A stretch of 45,247 bases of DNA from Fulvivirga sp. M361 (GCF_007097395.1 NZ_VKDC01000046.1:1-45247), one strand, 5' to 3'. Shown: positions 8,047-17,355, counted from the first letter of the stretch. The notes: generated from the letters alone by a model not told the origin. Translations and numbers: made by a program.

Positions 8047-8625
8047 TTGGACAAGCTCAAAGAAGTAATCAGACATATGATCAACATTTCAGAAAGTGAG
8101 ATGGAAAACTTTCTGAAGAACTGCCTATCTAAAAAATTTAAGAAAAAAGAAATACTGAGCTATCCTGGTTCCCTTCCGAATGAGGTCTTTTTTATTGAAT
8201 CCGGGCTGGTTAGAGTATGCTTAACGGATCAAAACGGAACGGAGCATACCATTCACCTGGCACTTGAAAATGAATTTATTTGTGATTATTCCGCATTCAT
8301 ACGAAAAGAGCTTTCAATTTATTCACTGGAAGTCCTGGAAGACACTCATGCCATTATTTTACCAAGATCATCTATCGATTGGGGCTACACGCATATGAAG
8401 GAAGGCAACAAACTAGGCCGATTGATCGCAGAATTTTATTTTATCTACCAGGACAACCGGATCAAAAACCAATTCATTAGAACGCCAAAGGAACGATACG
8501 ACTCCATTACAGAAGTATTTCCGAATATCCATAACCGAGTACCCCAACATATGATTGCCTCCTACCTGGGGATAACCCCCATTCATCTTAGCCGGTTAAA
8601 AAAGTCTGACCGGTCCAAATCATAA
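8047..8625 (+). CDS. Crp/Fnr-family transcriptional regulator
   Basis: 192 residues with an N-terminal cyclic-nucleotide-binding-type beta-roll (about residues 20-130; KKKEILSYPGSLPNEVFFIESGLVRV is typical) and a C-terminal helix-turn-helix (about 150-190; VPQHMIASYLGITPIHLSRL). It has no Fnr-type N-terminal cysteine cluster, so it probably senses something other than oxygen through an iron-sulphur cluster. The start is TTG at 8047, giving the MDKLKEVIRHM N-terminus usual in Bacteroidota members; ATG at 8077 is an alternative. It precedes an SRPBCC lipoprotein gene and a dehydrogenase gene on the same strand, which it may control. Confidence 0.88.
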   Translation: MDKLKEVIRHMINISESEMENFLKNCLSKKFKKKEILSYPGSLPNEVFFIESGLVRVCLTDQNGTEHTIHLALENEFICDYSAFIRKELSIYSLEVLEDTHAIILPRSSIDWGYTHMKEGNKLGRLIAEFYFIYQDNRIKNQFIRTPKERYDSITEVFPNIHNRVPQHMIASYLGITPIHLSRLKKSDRSKS

Positions 8626-8688
8626 ACATATGTTATCGTTTTTGTAGCTCCGTGCAGCTGATCTTTGCCAAAGATTAAATGTTATGCT

Positions 8689-9249
8689 ATGGTAAGATCG
8701 ATCCTGTTTTCAGTAGTTATGTCCGTTTCGTTATGTGGCTGTTACTCTCTGAAAAAATCAGTTGACAATGGAAAGCCCTACAATGATCAAATTGATTGGC
8801 CTCCGGCTTACGAGCTCGATAAAACCGTATTTTACATTCACAATCGAATTGACATAAATGCCTCACCTCAGACTGTTTGGAACATTTTAATACAGGCCGA
8901 GGCCTGGCCGGATTGGTATCAGGGTATGCATGAAGTTAAAGTACTCAATGGCTTTGAAGGCGCTATCAAATCCAATTCAAAACTTACGTTTAATACCATG
9001 AATAGAGATTTCAATGGTATTATCAGGGAGTTCAAACCTTATGAAAGACTGGCCTGGGAAACGATCCATGAAGAGCTTAACGCCTATCATGCCTGGCTGA
9101 TTATTCCAACCGAAAACGGATGCAGCGTAATCACGGATGAATCTCAGTATGGTAAACTTGCTAAACTTCAAACCATTTTTGTCCCTAACAAACTAAGAAG
9201 GTTGCACGATGAATGGTTAGAAGGACTGAAAAAGAAAGCTGAGTTGTGA
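8689..9249 (+). CDS. SRPBCC-domain lipoprotein
   Basis: The open frame begins at a TTG (8665), but ATG at 8689 gives a clean lipoprotein signal (MVRSILFSVVMSVSLCGC; lipobox LCGC, Cys18), 186 residues. After a short linker, an SRPBCC/polyketide-cyclase-like domain follows: IDINASPQTVWNILIQAEAW, PDWYQGM, and a C-terminal helix LRRLHDEWLEGLKK. SRPBCC proteins are usually cytoplasmic, so a lipid-anchored copy is less common. It lies 63 bp after the Crp/Fnr gene and 25 bp before the short-chain dehydrogenase gene, probably in one operon with the latter. Confidence 0.8.
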   Translation: MVRSILFSVVMSVSLCGCYSLKKSVDNGKPYNDQIDWPPAYELDKTVFYIHNRIDINASPQTVWNILIQAEAWPDWYQGMHEVKVLNGFEGAIKSNSKLTFNTMNRDFNGIIREFKPYERLAWETIHEELNAYHAWLIIPTENGCSVITDESQYGKLAKLQTIFVPNKLRRLHDEWLEGLKKKAEL

Positions 9250-9274
9250 ATCAGTAAACGGACAGAAAAAGGCT

Positions 9275-10084
9275 ATGAAATTTTCAAAAAAACAAAAAGA
9301 CCTGTTCAAAGATAAATATGGCCCCTGGGCTGTGGTAACAGGAGCATCTTCTGGAATTGGAAGAGAATTAAGTCTTCAAATTGCACAAATAGGTATGAAC
9401 ACAGTAATTGTAGCTCGAAACAAGGAAAAGTTAGAAAGGTTGAAATCGGAAATTACAGAAAAACATTCCGTTGAAGTTCAAGTTGTTTCAGCTGATCTTT
9501 CCGACGGGGGAGTGCAAAAAGTGATTGAGGCAATTGCGAACAGGGAGATCGGATTATTTGTGGCATCGGCTGGATTTGGAACCTCAGGCCCCTTCTTAAA
9601 AAACTCTATGCACGAAGAAGTGAATATGTTGGATGTCAACTGTTCATCTCTACTGGCATTGACCCATTACTTTGCCCAAACGTTTTCGAATAAGAAACGA
9701 GGAGGTATTATCTTAATGAGTTCTATTGTGGCCTTTCAAGGTGTCCCATTTTCCGCAAATTATGCAGCAACGAAGGCTTATGTACAATCTTTGGCAGAAG
9801 GTCTTTATCATGAACTAAAACCACATGGTGTAAGCGTGCTTGCAGCAGCGCCAGGTCCGGTCAATAGTGGATTTTCATCCAGGGCAAATATGAAAATGGG
9901 TAATGTGTTAAGGCCGGAAGACATTGGTATACCTATTTTAAAAGCACTCGGCAGACAAACTACCGTTTTGCCGGGAAGGCTGACTAAAATACTTGTATAT
10001 GCTCTCAGAACAGTTCCAAGATGGGGTAAAGTGAGGATTATGAAAATGGTGATGGGTGGAATGACAGCACATCAGGGGGATTGA
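9275..10084 (+). CDS. Short-chain dehydrogenase/reductase (SDR) family
   Basis: 269 residues of the classical SDR family: NAD(P)-binding Rossmann fold with TGASSGIG near residues 22-29, an SAGFG in place of the NNAG motif near 98, the catalytic Ser in LMSSIVA, and the catalytic YAATK (Tyr and Lys) near 164-168. The basic residue in VARNKEKLE after strand 2 points to NADP(H). A C-terminal extension (RTVPRWGKVRIMKMVMGG) is typical of DltE-like or lipid-related SDRs. It is 25 bp downstream of the SRPBCC lipoprotein gene. Substrate unknown. Confidence 0.88.
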   Translation: MKFSKKQKDLFKDKYGPWAVVTGASSGIGRELSLQIAQIGMNTVIVARNKEKLERLKSEITEKHSVEVQVVSADLSDGGVQKVIEAIANREIGLFVASAGFGTSGPFLKNSMHEEVNMLDVNCSSLLALTHYFAQTFSNKKRGGIILMSSIVAFQGVPFSANYAATKAYVQSLAEGLYHELKPHGVSVLAAAPGPVNSGFSSRANMKMGNVLRPEDIGIPILKALGRQTTVLPGRLTKILVYALRTVPRWGKVRIMKMVMGGMTAHQGD

Positions 10085-10363
10085 AACACTTTCCTACTCA
10101 AATTGTCTACCATGGCCTCAAGTCTGACAGCGACCAGAACTCAAAATCGAAGCCTTTATATAAACAAATGAAATGTCAGGCCTGTCCAGCTATGGAATGA
10201 TAGGTATTTGGAAATTTCAGCAACAGTAATGAATTTAAAATATATTGTAGATTTGAAAAATGGGAATTTTCCAATACGGATTCATCACAGTCAGACGTTA
10301 TAGCTCAATCAAACGTTTTTTAAAAAATAGAATTCTCATATCAGCAGACCACACCCTATATTA

Positions 10364-12304
10364 ATGCCCACCAACAATTGTCTTTTCCTCTTATTGGCGC
10401 TATGCTTCCCAAAAATAGTATTATCCCAGGCTGGTACTAAAGCCTATACGGCAGGATTTACCATTCATCGATTAATAGATGAAAGCAGAACTTACAAGCC
10501 GAATACAAGGGCTGATGACAGTTTGCATTACAGACCCGTTGATCTGGATATATGGTATCCTTCCTATAAGGTGACAGGTCAGCCGTTGGTTTTTAAAGAT
10601 CTATTCCAGCTACTTGAAGATCGTGCCGTAAGATATCAGGATGGTGAAGATTATACCGGTTTTACCAATGAAATGGCCCAATTCTTTGTGGCAGAATTGG
10701 GGATAGAAGGCAATAGCGAAACCCTGCTGAACATAAAAACGGAGACCTATGCTGACCTGGGAAAATCAAAGGAAAAGCATCCGCTCATTATTTACATGGC
10801 TGGATTTAATGGGATGGGATTTGAAAACTACAAGGTCCTGGAAAAACTGGCCCAAAATGGGTTTGTCGTGGTTTCCATATGGTCCGTAGGACGGTATCCC
10901 GGAAATATGACCAATGAAATGACCGATATGATGGAACAGGTATATGACGCAGAATTCGCCATGAAATACCTTCGGGAAAGGCCGGAATTTAACATAGATT
11001 TTACAAAGGTAGGAGTACTTGGGTGCAGCTGGGGCGGTATGAGCGGAGGAGTATTAGCAGATAGAAATCCCAACATTTCCGCTATGGTTTCATTTGACGG
11101 AACAGAGACCACTTACTTTGGTGAACCTGGCGAAGCCGAAAATGATCACTTTTTAAAAGACATTCATGACAAAAACCTATTAAACCCTGCTGCACAAACT
11201 CTCAAATACATGTACCTGGAAAGTGGTGATAAATTGGATGAATACACGCCTTCTGCATCCTATAATTATTTTGAAAAACTAAATGCTGAAAAGTATTACC
11301 TACGGTATAAAGACAGTAAGCATGTTGACTTCCTGTGCATCCCCTCTATTTTGAATGTATCTGAAAATTCTGTCCGTACGTATTCTGCACTTTCTGAGGC
11401 TACCGTTCTTTTCTTTAATAAATATTTCAAGGATAAAAGCGGTTTCAATGAATACTTTGATTATCTGATAACACTGGATAACACAACGGACCAAATCTTT
11501 AACAAGAAAAAACCTGAGAACTCCCATATGGGGATTTCAGGTATAATCATAGATTCAAAATCAAAAGCACCACTGCCATACGTAAACATAGGTATCTTGA
11601 ATAAGGAGGTCGGGACTGTTACCGATACAAGTGGTGAATTTATACTCAGGTTAGAAGATGACATGCTCAAAGATACAATCAGGGTTTCTATGATAGGATA
11701 TCAGCCTATTGTGTTTGTTGCCGGAGAAAAGGTCGGTCATAATGAATATTGTCAAATCGAACTGGAAGAAAAGATAGATGAGTTAAAAGAAGTAGTAATA
11801 ACCGCAAAAGCCTACAAAGAAAAAACCCTGGGAAATAAAACCGTTTCAAAATTTTTGAGTACAGGTTTCGGTTACAACCAATTGGGTGCGGAAATGGGAA
11901 TAAAAGTTAACATCAAAAAGAAACCCACATATGTAGACGCATTTAATTTTAATATTTCATATAACCGGCTAAGTGCGAAATCAATCTTTCGCCTTAATTT
12001 CTATACCATCAAAAAAGGTAAGCCCGCATATAATGTCCTCAAAGAAAATATTTTGATCCCATTAGAACCAAAAGAAACCGGAGTTAAACGTATAGACTTA
12101 GGAAAGTACAACATCATTCTCACCGAAGACGTGTTTGTAACCCTTGAATGGGTGGACAATGAAGGACAAAATGATAAGGGAGAGGCAATCTATTTTTCCC
12201 TGGCTTTACTATCAAATGGCACAATTTACAAAGCGTCCAGTCAGTCAAAATATAAAAAGCATAGCAGCCTGGGGGTAGGGTTTAATATTGATGTGAAATA
12301 TTGA
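10364..12304 (+). CDS. Exported alpha/beta hydrolase fused to a CarboxypepD_reg-like domain
   Basis: 646 residues with an N-terminal signal peptide (CLFLLLALCFPKIVLSQ). Residues about 60-370 form a dienelactone-hydrolase-like alpha/beta hydrolase: nucleophile elbow GCSWGGM with Ser222, and His320 in SKHVDF as the likely catalytic histidine. Residues about 389-480 form a CarboxypepD_reg-like beta sandwich (GIIIDSKSKAPLPYVNIGI, TVTDTSGEFIL, VSMIGYQP). The C-terminal 160 residues are strand-rich (FRLNFYTIKKGKPAYNV) and recur after such domains in Bacteroidota. Likely periplasmic or outer-membrane facing, acting on an ester or similar substrate. Substrate unknown. Confidence 0.8.
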   Translation: MPTNNCLFLLLALCFPKIVLSQAGTKAYTAGFTIHRLIDESRTYKPNTRADDSLHYRPVDLDIWYPSYKVTGQPLVFKDLFQLLEDRAVRYQDGEDYTGFTNEMAQFFVAELGIEGNSETLLNIKTETYADLGKSKEKHPLIIYMAGFNGMGFENYKVLEKLAQNGFVVVSIWSVGRYPGNMTNEMTDMMEQVYDAEFAMKYLRERPEFNIDFTKVGVLGCSWGGMSGGVLADRNPNISAMVSFDGTETTYFGEPGEAENDHFLKDIHDKNLLNPAAQTLKYMYLESGDKLDEYTPSASYNYFEKLNAEKYYLRYKDSKHVDFLCIPSILNVSENSVRTYSALSEATVLFFNKYFKDKSGFNEYFDYLITLDNTTDQIFNKKKPENSHMGISGIIIDSKSKAPLPYVNIGILNKEVGTVTDTSGEFILRLEDDMLKDTIRVSMIGYQPIVFVAGEKVGHNEYCQIELEEKIDELKEVVITAKAYKEKTLGNKTVSKFLSTGFGYNQLGAEMGIKVNIKKKPTYVDAFNFNISYNRLSAKSIFRLNFYTIKKGKPAYNVLKENILIPLEPKETGVKRIDLGKYNIILTEDVFVTLEWVDNEGQNDKGEAIYFSLALLSNGTIYKASSQSKYKKHSSLGVGFNIDVKY

Positions 12305-12576
12305 GATATAAGTCAGGGGGTTTTATCAATATTGCTGGTATAGGTATACTGATCATCAGATGAAGAGCAGCAAATTCTGATAGTACCCTGATCAATAGTT
12401 AGTATATTTACACCAAAATAGGAAAGGGAAAGAGTCTTTCAACTTATAAGATGATCAGGTTTATTGTTAAGTAAGAAAATAAAGCTTTGTGCCCTATATT
12501 TTCTCATAAAGACGTTATAAGCAAGTAAAATGAGCAGTATAACTTAGCTTAGAGCAATTATTCTTACAAAGTAATC

Positions 12577-14154
12577 ATGTCCGAATATCAAGCCACCTGT
12601 AGACCACTCTCATTAAGCAAAAACTACTTATTATTTAGTATAATCTTTTTAATCTGTTTTTGTAACACTTCTGCCTCGGAATTACCGAAACATTTTGTAA
12701 CAGACTTTGGGGCTGTCGCAGATGGTAAAACCTTGAATACAGAAGCAATACAAAATGCCATTGATGCAGCTCACAAACTGAAAGGCGGCATTGTTGTGTT
12801 TACCGAAGGAAAATTTTTATCGGGAAGTCTTGTACTAAAAAGCGATGTGAGACTATTGTTTGAAAAAGGCTCCGTTTTGCTTGGGAGCACCCATCCGGGG
12901 CATTATAGGAGATTGGAGATCAAAAACGCGCTAACCTCCCCTAAAACCGATGATAACTCAAAACTAGCTTTACTGGTCGCCTACAATGCAAACAACATTT
13001 CCATTACCGGGAAAGGTACAATTGATGGCCAGGGAAGACAACTGGCGTTAAACATCGATAGCCTGCACCATACCGGTATCGTGATTGATCCAAATTATGG
13101 CACCAGGCCAAGCGAGCTCATGCGACCAAAAATTATAAACTTTTGGGAATGTAAAAATGTGATTGTTTCTGGTATCACCATTAAAAACTCATCTAATTGG
13201 GTTCAGACGTATGAATTGTGTGAAAATGTCACTGTTAAAAATATTGTGGTTAAAAGCCGTGCTTATTGGAATAATGACGGACTAAATATTACAGACAGTA
13301 AACATGTCAAAATAAGTAATTGTGACATCAATTCTGCCGATGATGGAATCACCCTGAAGTCTTATTATCCCGGCAGATTTAATGATGATGTCCGGATTTC
13401 AAATTGTACGATTCGAAGTAGTGCAAGCGCAGTAAAGTTTGGCACTGCTTCAGTAGGTGGATTCAAAGACATTGTTATCGATAGCATAAGCGTTTTTGAT
13501 ACTTTTCGTTCTGCCATAGCTATCGAAACCGTGGATGGAGGGTTTATTGAAAATGTTGCTGTCTCAAATATCTATGCAGAAAATACGGGTAATGCCATTT
13601 TTGTAAGACTAGGGCATAGAAGCGGCGATACGCCCGGCACCATTAAAGGGCTTTCTTTTAAGAACATAAAAGCCCAAATTCCATTCGGACGGCCAGACAT
13701 CGATTACGATCTAAGAGGACCGGAAGTTTGTTATTTTCATAATCAGTTCCCTGCCTCGATAGCAGGGATACCCGGATCTGATGTCAAAGGCATCTCATTG
13801 GAAAACATAGAGATCACCTATCCGGGGCGTGCATCAAAAGGAATGGCTTATATACCTCTTTGGCGGCTAGATGATGTACCCGAAAAAATAGAAAGCTACC
13901 CTGAATACACCATGTTTGGAGAATTACCTTCATGGGGCTTTTTCATCCGTCATGTTAAAGGGATCTCATTAAAAAATGTGAAATTAAACCTTCAGGATAC
14001 AGACTTCAGGCCTGCTTTTGTTTTTGATGATGTTAAAGACCTTACGATTGAGCAATTAAGTTTACCAGACAATGTAATACATCCAGTTATATTAAAGGAA
14101 ATTAAAAATGCACGGATCGACAATGAAGCCAGGAAATATGTAAAAGAACTTTAA
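12577..14154 (+). CDS. GH28-like right-handed beta-helix glycosidase, exported
   Basis: 525 residues with an N-terminal signal segment (LLFSIIFLICFCNTSAS). The pectinase-type entry motif VTDFGAVADGKTLNTEAIQNA (partly quoted by position, residues about 41-60) leads to a beta-helix with GKGTIDGQGR near 148. Two of the four GH28 motifs are recognisable: NNDG near residue 231 and ADDG near 254, which carry acidic residues typical of inverting polygalacturonases. The GHG motif is replaced by SSASAVKFGT and no clear RIK is present, so the catalytic machinery is divergent. It may cleave a pectin- or rhamnogalacturonan-like polymer. No SusC/D genes are adjacent. Confidence 0.78.
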   Translation: MSEYQATCRPLSLSKNYLLFSIIFLICFCNTSASELPKHFVTDFGAVADGKTLNTEAIQNAIDAAHKLKGGIVVFTEGKFLSGSLVLKSDVRLLFEKGSVLLGSTHPGHYRRLEIKNALTSPKTDDNSKLALLVAYNANNISITGKGTIDGQGRQLALNIDSLHHTGIVIDPNYGTRPSELMRPKIINFWECKNVIVSGITIKNSSNWVQTYELCENVTVKNIVVKSRAYWNNDGLNITDSKHVKISNCDINSADDGITLKSYYPGRFNDDVRISNCTIRSSASAVKFGTASVGGFKDIVIDSISVFDTFRSAIAIETVDGGFIENVAVSNIYAENTGNAIFVRLGHRSGDTPGTIKGLSFKNIKAQIPFGRPDIDYDLRGPEVCYFHNQFPASIAGIPGSDVKGISLENIEITYPGRASKGMAYIPLWRLDDVPEKIESYPEYTMFGELPSWGFFIRHVKGISLKNVKLNLQDTDFRPAFVFDDVKDLTIEQLSLPDNVIHPVILKEIKNARIDNEARKYVKEL

Positions 14155-14183
14155 GGCTCTTATAGCCCCGTTATATACAGTAT

Positions 14184-14216
14184 CGTTTTAGGTTACAATG
14201 ATACCGGTACCTAACG
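14184..14216 (+). terminator. Hairpin downstream of the GH28-like gene
   Basis: TTAGGT (14188-14193) and ACCTAA (14209-14214) pair, with CG extending the stem on both sides after a small bulge. There is no following T-tract, so this is a weak terminator call. Confidence 0.3.
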
Positions 14217-14373
14217 CTGTGTATAAATAATGGCGAAAAAATGTTAAATTCAGTTTCTAAAGATAAATTCAGAAAGCGTTATGTACTACCTTGTATGCAA
14301 TTCTGAAGGACATTAGCCAGGCACATGGGAAAACATCGCAAATGTCTTCGATAGAAACAAAAACAAAACTACG

Positions 14374-14787
14374 ATGACCTCAACAAAAAACATTTCGTAC
14401 CAAGTTTTGTTGACCGGATTAATCGCTTTGATAGTAGTTAGTGTGTTAATTTTTAATGTCTTTTATTTTTCAACCTATTACGGATTCGTTCAGGTTAACT
14501 ATATTAATTCCTTACTTCTAATGCCTTTCCTGGCACTTGTCCTCTCTTTTGGCATTATTCTGGGGCGATCTCAACCACCTGAAAAGTGGACAGACCAGGA
14601 AAATGATCCATTAACCGTAAGAGAGACGGAAATTGTTGAATTGATCATACAAGGTAAAAGGAATCAAGAGATTGCTAATCAACTTTTTGTTGAATTGTCG
14701 ACCGTAAAATCTCATATAAATAATATCTACAAAAAAACAGAAGTGAAAGATCGAAAAGAATTAATCAAAATAACGAAGCGGAAATAA
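14374..14787 (+). CDS. Membrane-anchored LuxR-type helix-turn-helix regulator
   Basis: 137 residues. Two N-terminal transmembrane helices (about residues 10-32 and 44-64) are followed by a LuxR/GerE helix-turn-helix near 78-135: LTVRETEIVELIIQGKRNQ, then LSTVKSHINNIYKK. There is no receiver domain, so it is a one-component membrane-tethered regulator whose signal may arrive through the membrane part. It is transcribed toward the DUF4199 gene 110 bp downstream. Target genes are unknown. Confidence 0.85.
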   Translation: MTSTKNISYQVLLTGLIALIVVSVLIFNVFYFSTYYGFVQVNYINSLLLMPFLALVLSFGIILGRSQPPEKWTDQENDPLTVRETEIVELIIQGKRNQEIANQLFVELSTVKSHINNIYKKTEVKDRKELIKITKRK

Positions 14788-14806
14788 CTGATAACAAGTA
14801 TTCCTA

Positions 14807-14842
14807 TTGAAATTCCACCCTTTTTTCCACCCCTATATTTTG
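14807..14842 (+). promoter_or_regulatory. Candidate promoter for DUF4199 and DUF1801 genes
   Basis: TTG at 14807-14809 precedes TATATTTTG at 14834-14842, one base longer than the TAnnTTTG consensus. It lies 56 bp upstream of the DUF4199 start. Confidence 0.3.
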
Positions 14843-14897
14843 TAGTTCTTGCTGAAGAAAAGTAAACATTTACAGTGTAAATAAAACTTGAATAGCA

Positions 14898-15434
14898 ATG
14901 AAACAAAAAGTCCTATCCCCCATCTTATCAGGAGCCTTTATCGCGCTTGCCGGAAGTATATTAATGCTTATATTATTAGCATTGAACTTAGTAGGACCTG
15001 AGTCTATTAAAAATGATAACTTAATGTATGGCGGCACCCTATTGTTTATTTCGCTATATGTATTTCTTTTAGTCGGGTTATTTATCAGCATGAAAAAAAT
15101 CAAAAAGCTCAATGGAGACACTTTAACCTTTTTAGAGGCACTGAAAACAGGTTTTTACACCAGTTTATCGACTGCCATTTTTGGAGTGATTTTTACTATT
15201 ATATTTTACGAGCTGATCTATCCGAAATACAACCAGGAAATGGCTGAAGTAATCACAGCCAGGTTAAGTAACTCACCATTGAGTCCGGAAGAAATCAATG
15301 GAAAGGTAGCAGAACAGACCCAATACTATAGCACTGGTATCCAGGCAAAATTTTCATTTGTGGGGAACCTGATAACAGGCATAGCCTTTTCCCTAGTAAT
15401 GGGTTTGTTCTTAAGAACAAAAAGAGATCATTGA
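14898..15434 (+). CDS. DUF4199 integral membrane protein
   Basis: 178 residues with four predicted transmembrane helices (about 8-30, 43-65, 88-112 and 150-172) in the DUF4199 arrangement. The helix-3 region LTFLEALKTGFYTSLSTAIFG is family-typical, and the extracytoplasmic segment after it includes SPLSPEEING. These proteins are widespread in Bacteroidota; their function is unknown. It lies 18 bp upstream of the DUF1801 gene, suggesting one transcript. Confidence 0.8.
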   Translation: MKQKVLSPILSGAFIALAGSILMLILLALNLVGPESIKNDNLMYGGTLLFISLYVFLLVGLFISMKKIKKLNGDTLTFLEALKTGFYTSLSTAIFGVIFTIIFYELIYPKYNQEMAEVITARLSNSPLSPEEINGKVAEQTQYYSTGIQAKFSFVGNLITGIAFSLVMGLFLRTKRDH

Positions 15435-15452
15435 AATGTAAAAAAGAATAAA

Positions 15453-15803
15453 ATGAATCAAGATAAAGAGGCAACCCATTTCATAGAAAAAGCCGGTGAA
15501 GAACAACGGGAAATACTGAAATTATTACGTAATCTAATAGCCCAGGCTGTTCCTGAAGCCAAAGAACAATTCAAATGGAACAGACCTGTTTATGGCACGC
15601 AAAAAGATTTTAGCTACTTACAAACTGCCAAAAATTATGTGACCCTCGGTTTTTTTAACTTCAAAAAAGTGGATGACCCGAAGCGCCTGTTGGAAGGAAC
15701 AGGAAAACAAATGAGACATATTAAAATTTCAAAGAAAGAGGATATTAAAGCTGAACTGTTTTCAACTATGCTCCATCAGGCAGCAAAACAATCCGGCAAC
15801 TAA
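15453..15803 (+). CDS. DUF1801 (YdhG-like) protein
   Basis: 116 residues, cytoplasmic, single DUF1801 domain: an N-terminal helix (EEQREILKLLRNLIAQAVPEA, partly quoted), a FKWNRPVYG strand, a VTLGFF strand, a LLEGTGKQMRHIKI loop, and a final helix. The fold is related to iron-chaperone frataxin-like proteins, but function is unproven. A second DUF1801 gene lies at 42507. Confidence 0.8.
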   Translation: MNQDKEATHFIEKAGEEQREILKLLRNLIAQAVPEAKEQFKWNRPVYGTQKDFSYLQTAKNYVTLGFFNFKKVDDPKRLLEGTGKQMRHIKISKKEDIKAELFSTMLHQAAKQSGN

Positions 15804-15947
15804 CATCCTCTTTCTCACTGGTAACTAATGACTTACGCCCACAACCTCTCACCTTTTATCTAAACTCTTTATTTTCTTCGGGAGAACAGTTGACCGGCTT
15901 ACGTAAGGAAAACCTGTCCCGGTGCACATCCCCTGTAATCAAACATT

Positions 15948-17228
15948 TTATTGCGCCATAGCCATTTGAGAACCGGATGAAACCGACTTTTCTTTTTTAT
16001 TCCTCAGTGCGCGGATATTAAATTGGATGACTATAGAGACCACAAGCGCTATAACGAACAATCCGGCAAATATATAGAGCGTTTGCTGGTAACTACCTGT
16101 GGTCTGCCTCACATAGGCTGCCAGTTGTGGCCCAACCAGACCTGCTGCTGCCCAAGCTGTTAAAATATTGCCGTGGATCGCTGACAGGTTCTTGGTACCA
16201 AATACATCTCCAATATACGCCGGGATAGAAGCAAATCCACCCCCGTAACAAGTAAGGATCAGAAATATGATACCCTGAAACATGATGGCGTTAGTAGTTT
16301 GTGGAAGCAGAAAAAACGCAATGATCTGCACAACAAAAAACACCGTATAAGTCATCGGTCTGCCAATAATATCCGAGAAACTTGCCCAACCAATTCTTCC
16401 CAATCCATTGAAAAGCCCCATAGCACCTACCATCGCTGCGGCCGCTACGGGAGTCAACCCGGCTATTTCCTGGGAAAGTGGTGAGGCCACTGATATAACA
16501 GCAATTCCACAAGTGATATTGATGAATAACATGATCCATAAATAATAGAAACGGACGGTACTCAATGCTTCTATCGAAGAGACCTGCGCCAGGTCCGCTT
16601 TGATGACCTTTTTACCTGTCTTGGCATTGGCATCAAATCCTTCAGGGACCCATCCTTCAGGAGGTGGTGATAAGTATTGTGCAGAACTCATCATTACGAT
16701 GAAGTAAACGATACCCAGAATAAAGAAAGTGGATGATATACCTGCAGTACCTATTAGAAACTGGATAACACTACTGGCCAGCAACGCGCCAAAGCCAAAC
16801 CCCATAATAGCCAATCCGGTGGCCAGCCCTCTTCGATCCGGAAACCATTTCACCAATGTGGAGACTGGGCAAATATACCCCACTCCTAACCCAATACCAC
16901 TGATAACGCCATATCCTAGATAAAACAAATAGATGCTCTTAAGACTAATGGCCAGTCCCGCCAGGATCAAACCTGCTCCATAGAAAGATGCTGAGAGCAT
17001 ACCACTTTTCCTGGGGCCCATTCTCTCTACTTTTCGACCCAAAAATGCGGCGGACGATCCCAGAAAAAGAATGGCTATACTAAAAGCCCAGGCGGTTTGC
17101 TTGAATTCCCATCCGACACTTTCCAATAATGGTTTTTTTAATACACTATATGCGTATACAGCTCCAATTGACACATGAATACCCACCGCTGAAGCAGCAA
17201 TTAACCATCTGTTTTTAATTTTTTCCAT
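15948..17228 (-). CDS. OFA-family major facilitator (oxalate/formate antiporter-like) transporter
   Basis: 426 residues, 12 predicted transmembrane helices of the major facilitator superfamily, OFA subfamily. Typical features are RWLIAASAVGIHVSIGAVYAYSV (partly quoted, residues 7-28), GRKVERMGPRKSG between helices 2 and 3, GYGVISGIGLGVGY in helix 4, and a helix 10 that begins FASIPAYIGDVFGTKNLSAI. OFA proteins exchange small carboxylates such as oxalate, formate or pyruvate-like acids. It is divergent from pflB across a 192-bp gap, which supports a formate or organic-acid role, by context only. Confidence 0.85.
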   Translation of the reverse strand: MEKIKNRWLIAASAVGIHVSIGAVYAYSVLKKPLLESVGWEFKQTAWAFSIAILFLGSSAAFLGRKVERMGPRKSGMLSASFYGAGLILAGLAISLKSIYLFYLGYGVISGIGLGVGYICPVSTLVKWFPDRRGLATGLAIMGFGFGALLASSVIQFLIGTAGISSTFFILGIVYFIVMMSSAQYLSPPPEGWVPEGFDANAKTGKKVIKADLAQVSSIEALSTVRFYYLWIMLFINITCGIAVISVASPLSQEIAGLTPVAAAAMVGAMGLFNGLGRIGWASFSDIIGRPMTYTVFFVVQIIAFFLLPQTTNAIMFQGIIFLILTCYGGGFASIPAYIGDVFGTKNLSAIHGNILTAWAAAGLVGPQLAAYVRQTTGSYQQTLYIFAGLFVIALVVSIVIQFNIRALRNKKEKSVSSGSQMAMAQ

Positions 17229-17355
17229 AGTTTATTTCGTTTCTATCTGTTTAGGGTTTTGGGACTTAATTCCTTTAAATCTTCCTGATGTATTTTTGAG
17301 AGCGTAAAGGGAATTTTTTTATTGAGATATCCCAATGATTCTAGTCAGGATTGTA

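Noticed and set aside
10081-10200. Short open stretch after the SDR gene (KPLYKQMKCQACPAME)
   Set aside because: It overlaps the SDR stop, has only a TTG start and too few codons to distinguish from chance.
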